A DNA stretch of 17,751 nt from CAZEUZ01 sp964515805 (GTDB lineage: Bacteria; Pseudomonadota; Gammaproteobacteria; Pseudomonadales; Cellvibrionaceae): contig CAZEUZ010000105.1 of NCBI GenBank assembly GCA_964515805.1, forward strand, positions 1 to 17,751. Reading direction: 5' to 3'. Numbering within the stretch: the stretch's first letter is position 1; each line of letters opens with the position of its first letter. The notes under the pieces are model-generated. The model ran no database searches, was not told where the DNA came from, and was given only the letters and a program-made list of their open reading frames with translations. The position numbers and the translations under genes were made by a program. Of this stretch, positions 16,045 through 17,751 are shown piece by piece.

Positions 16045-16686
16045 TCAAGTTACTCCATACTTCGAACGGTAGGCCAACATTGCCGACAACTGTTTTTCTT
16101 CACCTGACATTGTGAGGTAATCTACAATATCATTGAGGTCAATAACGCTAATAACAGGTATTTTAAATTGTTGTTCTATTTCCTCAGTAGCCGACAATGA
16201 ATGGCAACCTCGTTCCAGGCGGTTGAAACCGATAATAACAGCCGCGGGCTGAGCGCCCGCATGTTCAATAATATTTATGGCGTCAGTTACCGCAGTGCCT
16301 GCGGTAATGACATCGTCAACAATTAATACCTTGCCTCGCAGATCAGCACCTACCAGCCTCCCTCCTTCACCGTGATCTTTAGCCTCCTTACGATTAAAGC
16401 ACCAAGGTAAATCTCGGTGGTACTTGCGCGCCAATGCAATAGCAGTTGAAGTAACTAAAGGAATCCCCTTATAGGCTGGCCCAAACAATATATCGATGTC
16501 GATATTAGCGGAAATAATTGCTTGTCCGTAGCAATCGCCCAATTCAGCCAGGGCACTACCCGTGTACAATTGACCGATATTGAAAAAATAAGGGCTGACG
16601 CGTCCGGATTTTAAAGTAAATTCACCAAAACAAAGTGCCTTGTGTGCAATCGCCAAGTCAATAAATTTTCTTTGATATTCTAGCAC
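16045..16686 (-). CDS. pyrE: Orotate phosphoribosyltransferase
   Basis: PyrE makes orotidine 5'-phosphate from orotate and PRPP in pyrimidine synthesis. The 213 residues equal the E. coli length. The PRPP-binding motif is VLIVDDVITAGTA (120-132) and the flexible catalytic loop is FNRKEAKDHGEGG (97-109). FTLKSGRVSPYFFN and ILFGPAYKGIPLV are the substrate-side blocks. The start codon is GTG at 16686, supported by AGGAAGAG 4-11 bases upstream. The leader of about 100 bases contains a hairpin with a short T-run that may act in attenuation. The gene is divergent from crc, as in Pseudomonas, and converges with slmA across the DUF4124-like gene. Confidence 0.97.
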   Translation of the reverse strand: MLEYQRKFIDLAIAHKALCFGEFTLKSGRVSPYFFNIGQLYTGSALAELGDCYGQAIISANIDIDILFGPAYKGIPLVTSTAIALARKYHRDLPWCFNRKEAKDHGEGGRLVGADLRGKVLIVDDVITAGTAVTDAINIIEHAGAQPAAVIIGFNRLERGCHSLSATEEIEQQFKIPVISVIDLNDIVDYLTMSGEEKQLSAMLAYRSKYGVT

Positions 16687-16706
16687 TGACTCTTCCTATA
16701 GCTGAC

Positions 16707-16733
16707 AAAACCCACTGTAAGATTTTTACAGGG
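16707..16733 (-). promoter_or_regulatory. Hairpin plus T-run in the pyrE leader, possible attenuator
   Basis: On the reverse strand CTGTAA (16731-16726) pairs with TTACAG (16720-16715) around a 5-base loop. Two outer G-C pairs extend the stem past a one-base bulge. G-TTTT (16711-16707) follows directly, and the pyrE start is 20 bases further. The layout resembles an intrinsic terminator inside the leader; the T-run is short. Confidence 0.45.
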
Positions 16734-16794
16734 AGCAAGCTGTTTATGGTCAAATAGTTTCAAATCTTGTTTAACAAATACTAAGCCATATTTA

Positions 16795-16823
16795 GTCATA
16801 AGATGTTATCATTTACAACTCAA
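16795..16823 (-). promoter_or_regulatory. Possible sigma-70 promoter of pyrE
   Basis: On the reverse strand TTGAGT (16823-16818) and TATGAC (16800-16795) are 17 bases apart, each matching consensus at four of six positions. Initiation near 16788 would give a leader of about 100 bases that includes the hairpin at 16707-16733. The gap is AT-rich, so chance matches are likely. Confidence 0.3.
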
Positions 16824-16880
16824 AATAAACCACACTAGTTAGATATCATAAACGAATTGTATGCTTAGGATTTTATATAT

Positions 16881-17657
16881 ATGAGGATTATAAGTCTGTG
16901 CGTCGAAAGTATTCGCCAAGCGGCCCAAAAAGGCCTCTACGACTGGCTAAAAAGCCAAGATGCTGACATTATTTGTCTGCAAGATATACGGGCGCTGGAA
17001 TATGAGCTTGACGATGGTCCTTTTCACCCCAAAGGCTATAACGCTTACTTTTTTGATTCGGGTGTCGAAAATTACAATGGTGTGGCCATATACAGCCGTT
17101 TAGTACCAAAAGCATTGATCTATGGACTGGGCTTCAAGAGCGGTATTGATATGGAAGGGCGCTATCTTCAGGTCGATTTTGAAAGAATCAGTGTTGGGTC
17201 ATTACTAGCTCCATCAGCTACTAGTGACCCCGAGTCGCAAAATGCCAAAATGGATTTCTTTGATGAGCTTCAAGCCCACCTGAGTAAGGTGGCTCGCAAA
17301 CGCCGGGATTTTATTATTTGTGGCAATTGGGCCATGGCGCCGACAGAATCAGATGTCAATAATCCTGATGCACAGCAACAACAACCAGGTTTTTTGCCAT
17401 TTGAACAGCAATGGATGGAACAGCTATTCAATGAAATAGGTTACTCTGACGCCTTTCGTTCGTCGGGTAACAATGATAGAGACGAGTACAGCTGGTGGCC
17501 CAGTGGAGAACTTGGCAGTGGAGATGCGTGGAGAACTGATTTACAAGTGATTTCAGAAAATCTTAAACATCACGTAGAGTATTCAGTAATCTACAAGAAA
17601 CAGCTATTTTCTAACCACCTGCCGGTAATTGTGGATTACGATTTGGATTTGCAATAA
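16881..17657 (+). CDS. crc: Catabolite repression control protein Crc (degenerate exonuclease III fold)
   Basis: In Pseudomonas, Crc works with Hfq to block translation of mRNAs for less preferred carbon sources. The 258-residue product matches Crc in length and along its whole sequence: MRIIS start, LYDWLKSQDADIICLQD, VAIYSRLVPKALIYGLGF, GRYLQVDF, QQPGFLPFEQQW, YSWWP and a VDYDLDL end. It belongs to the exonuclease III / AP endonuclease superfamily, but catalytic residues are lost. The metal Asn of ExoIII is Cys7, the metal Glu is Asp35, and the GDxN loop reads GNWA (148-151). Asp220 and His246 remain. AGGA at 16867-16870 precedes the ATG. A functional AP endonuclease is unlikely. The place divergent from pyrE is the same as in Pseudomonas. 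Confidence 0.9.
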   Translation: MRIISLCVESIRQAAQKGLYDWLKSQDADIICLQDIRALEYELDDGPFHPKGYNAYFFDSGVENYNGVAIYSRLVPKALIYGLGFKSGIDMEGRYLQVDFERISVGSLLAPSATSDPESQNAKMDFFDELQAHLSKVARKRRDFIICGNWAMAPTESDVNNPDAQQQQPGFLPFEQQWMEQLFNEIGYSDAFRSSGNNDRDEYSWWPSGELGSGDAWRTDLQVISENLKHHVEYSVIYKKQLFSNHLPVIVDYDLDLQ

Positions 17658-17698
17658 GACTTATAATTCAACCAAAGATAAATTTTAACAGTTACAGA

Positions 17699-17744
17699 GG
17701 GCGGTGAACCGCTGGACAAACGGGTTCACCGCTCCATACGTTTT
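17699..17744 (+). terminator. Hairpin behind crc, probable terminator
   Basis: GCGGTGAACC (17701-17710) pairs perfectly with GGTTCACCGC (17723-17732) around a 12-base loop. TTTT at 17741-17744 follows eight bases after the stem. It lies 43 bases after the crc stop. The T-run is short and displaced, so it could also be a repeat-type inverted element. Confidence 0.55.
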
Positions 17745-17751
17745 CAATTAT

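Noticed and set aside
16881..17657. Active exonuclease III (XthA) as the product of the last gene
   Set aside because: Key metal-binding residues are replaced, while full-length similarity and synteny fit Crc.
1..17751. CRISPR array, tRNA, insertion sequence, toxin-antitoxin or defence genes
   Set aside because: No regularly spaced repeats, transposase, tRNA-like fold or relevant protein motifs were seen; nearly all sequence is explained by housekeeping genes.

Overview
The window is chromosomal core sequence from a gammaproteobacterium of moderate GC content. Gene order and products point to the Pseudomonadales/Cellvibrionales side. The mutM-rpmG-rpmB-radC / coaBC ... slmA / pyrE order is the enterobacterial arrangement. 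The algC-argB insertion and a Crc protein divergent from pyrE are Pseudomonas-like traits. Every gap is shorter than 200 bases. No tRNA, rRNA, CRISPR array, insertion sequence or phage gene was seen.

Layout: (1) 2-856 (+) is the 3' end of an insulinase-type M16 peptidase gene cut by the left edge. (2) 916-5339 (+) holds aceE and aceF, two subunits of pyruvate dehydrogenase; the E3 gene is not here. (3) 5364-9163 (-) holds, in transcription order, radC, rpmB, rpmG, mutM, a DoxX-like membrane protein and alr. rpmBG have their own predicted promoter and a strong terminator. (4) 9331-13644 (+) holds a DUF2721 membrane protein, coaBC and a long membrane-anchored AlgC-type phosphomannomutase/phosphoglucomutase. 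(5) 13781-15357 (+) holds argB and slmA. (6) 15365-16686 (-) holds pyrE and a secreted coiled-coil protein that overlaps or abuts it. (7) 16881-17657 (+) holds crc, followed by a hairpin.

Functionally this is housekeeping: central carbon entry (AceEF), coenzyme A (CoaBC), cell-wall D-alanine (Alr), sugar-nucleotide precursors (AlgC), arginine (ArgB) and pyrimidine (PyrE) synthesis, ribosomal proteins, repair (MutM, possibly RadC), nucleoid occlusion (SlmA) and carbon catabolite control (Crc). I see no undescribed defence or mobile system. The points most worth a second look are the absence of dut between coaBC and slmA, the two-membrane-segment sensor-like front half of AlgC with a changed active-site loop, A-rich Hfq/Crc-type motifs at the starts of algC and slmA, a hairpin in the pyrE leader, and mutM starting directly behind a terminator.
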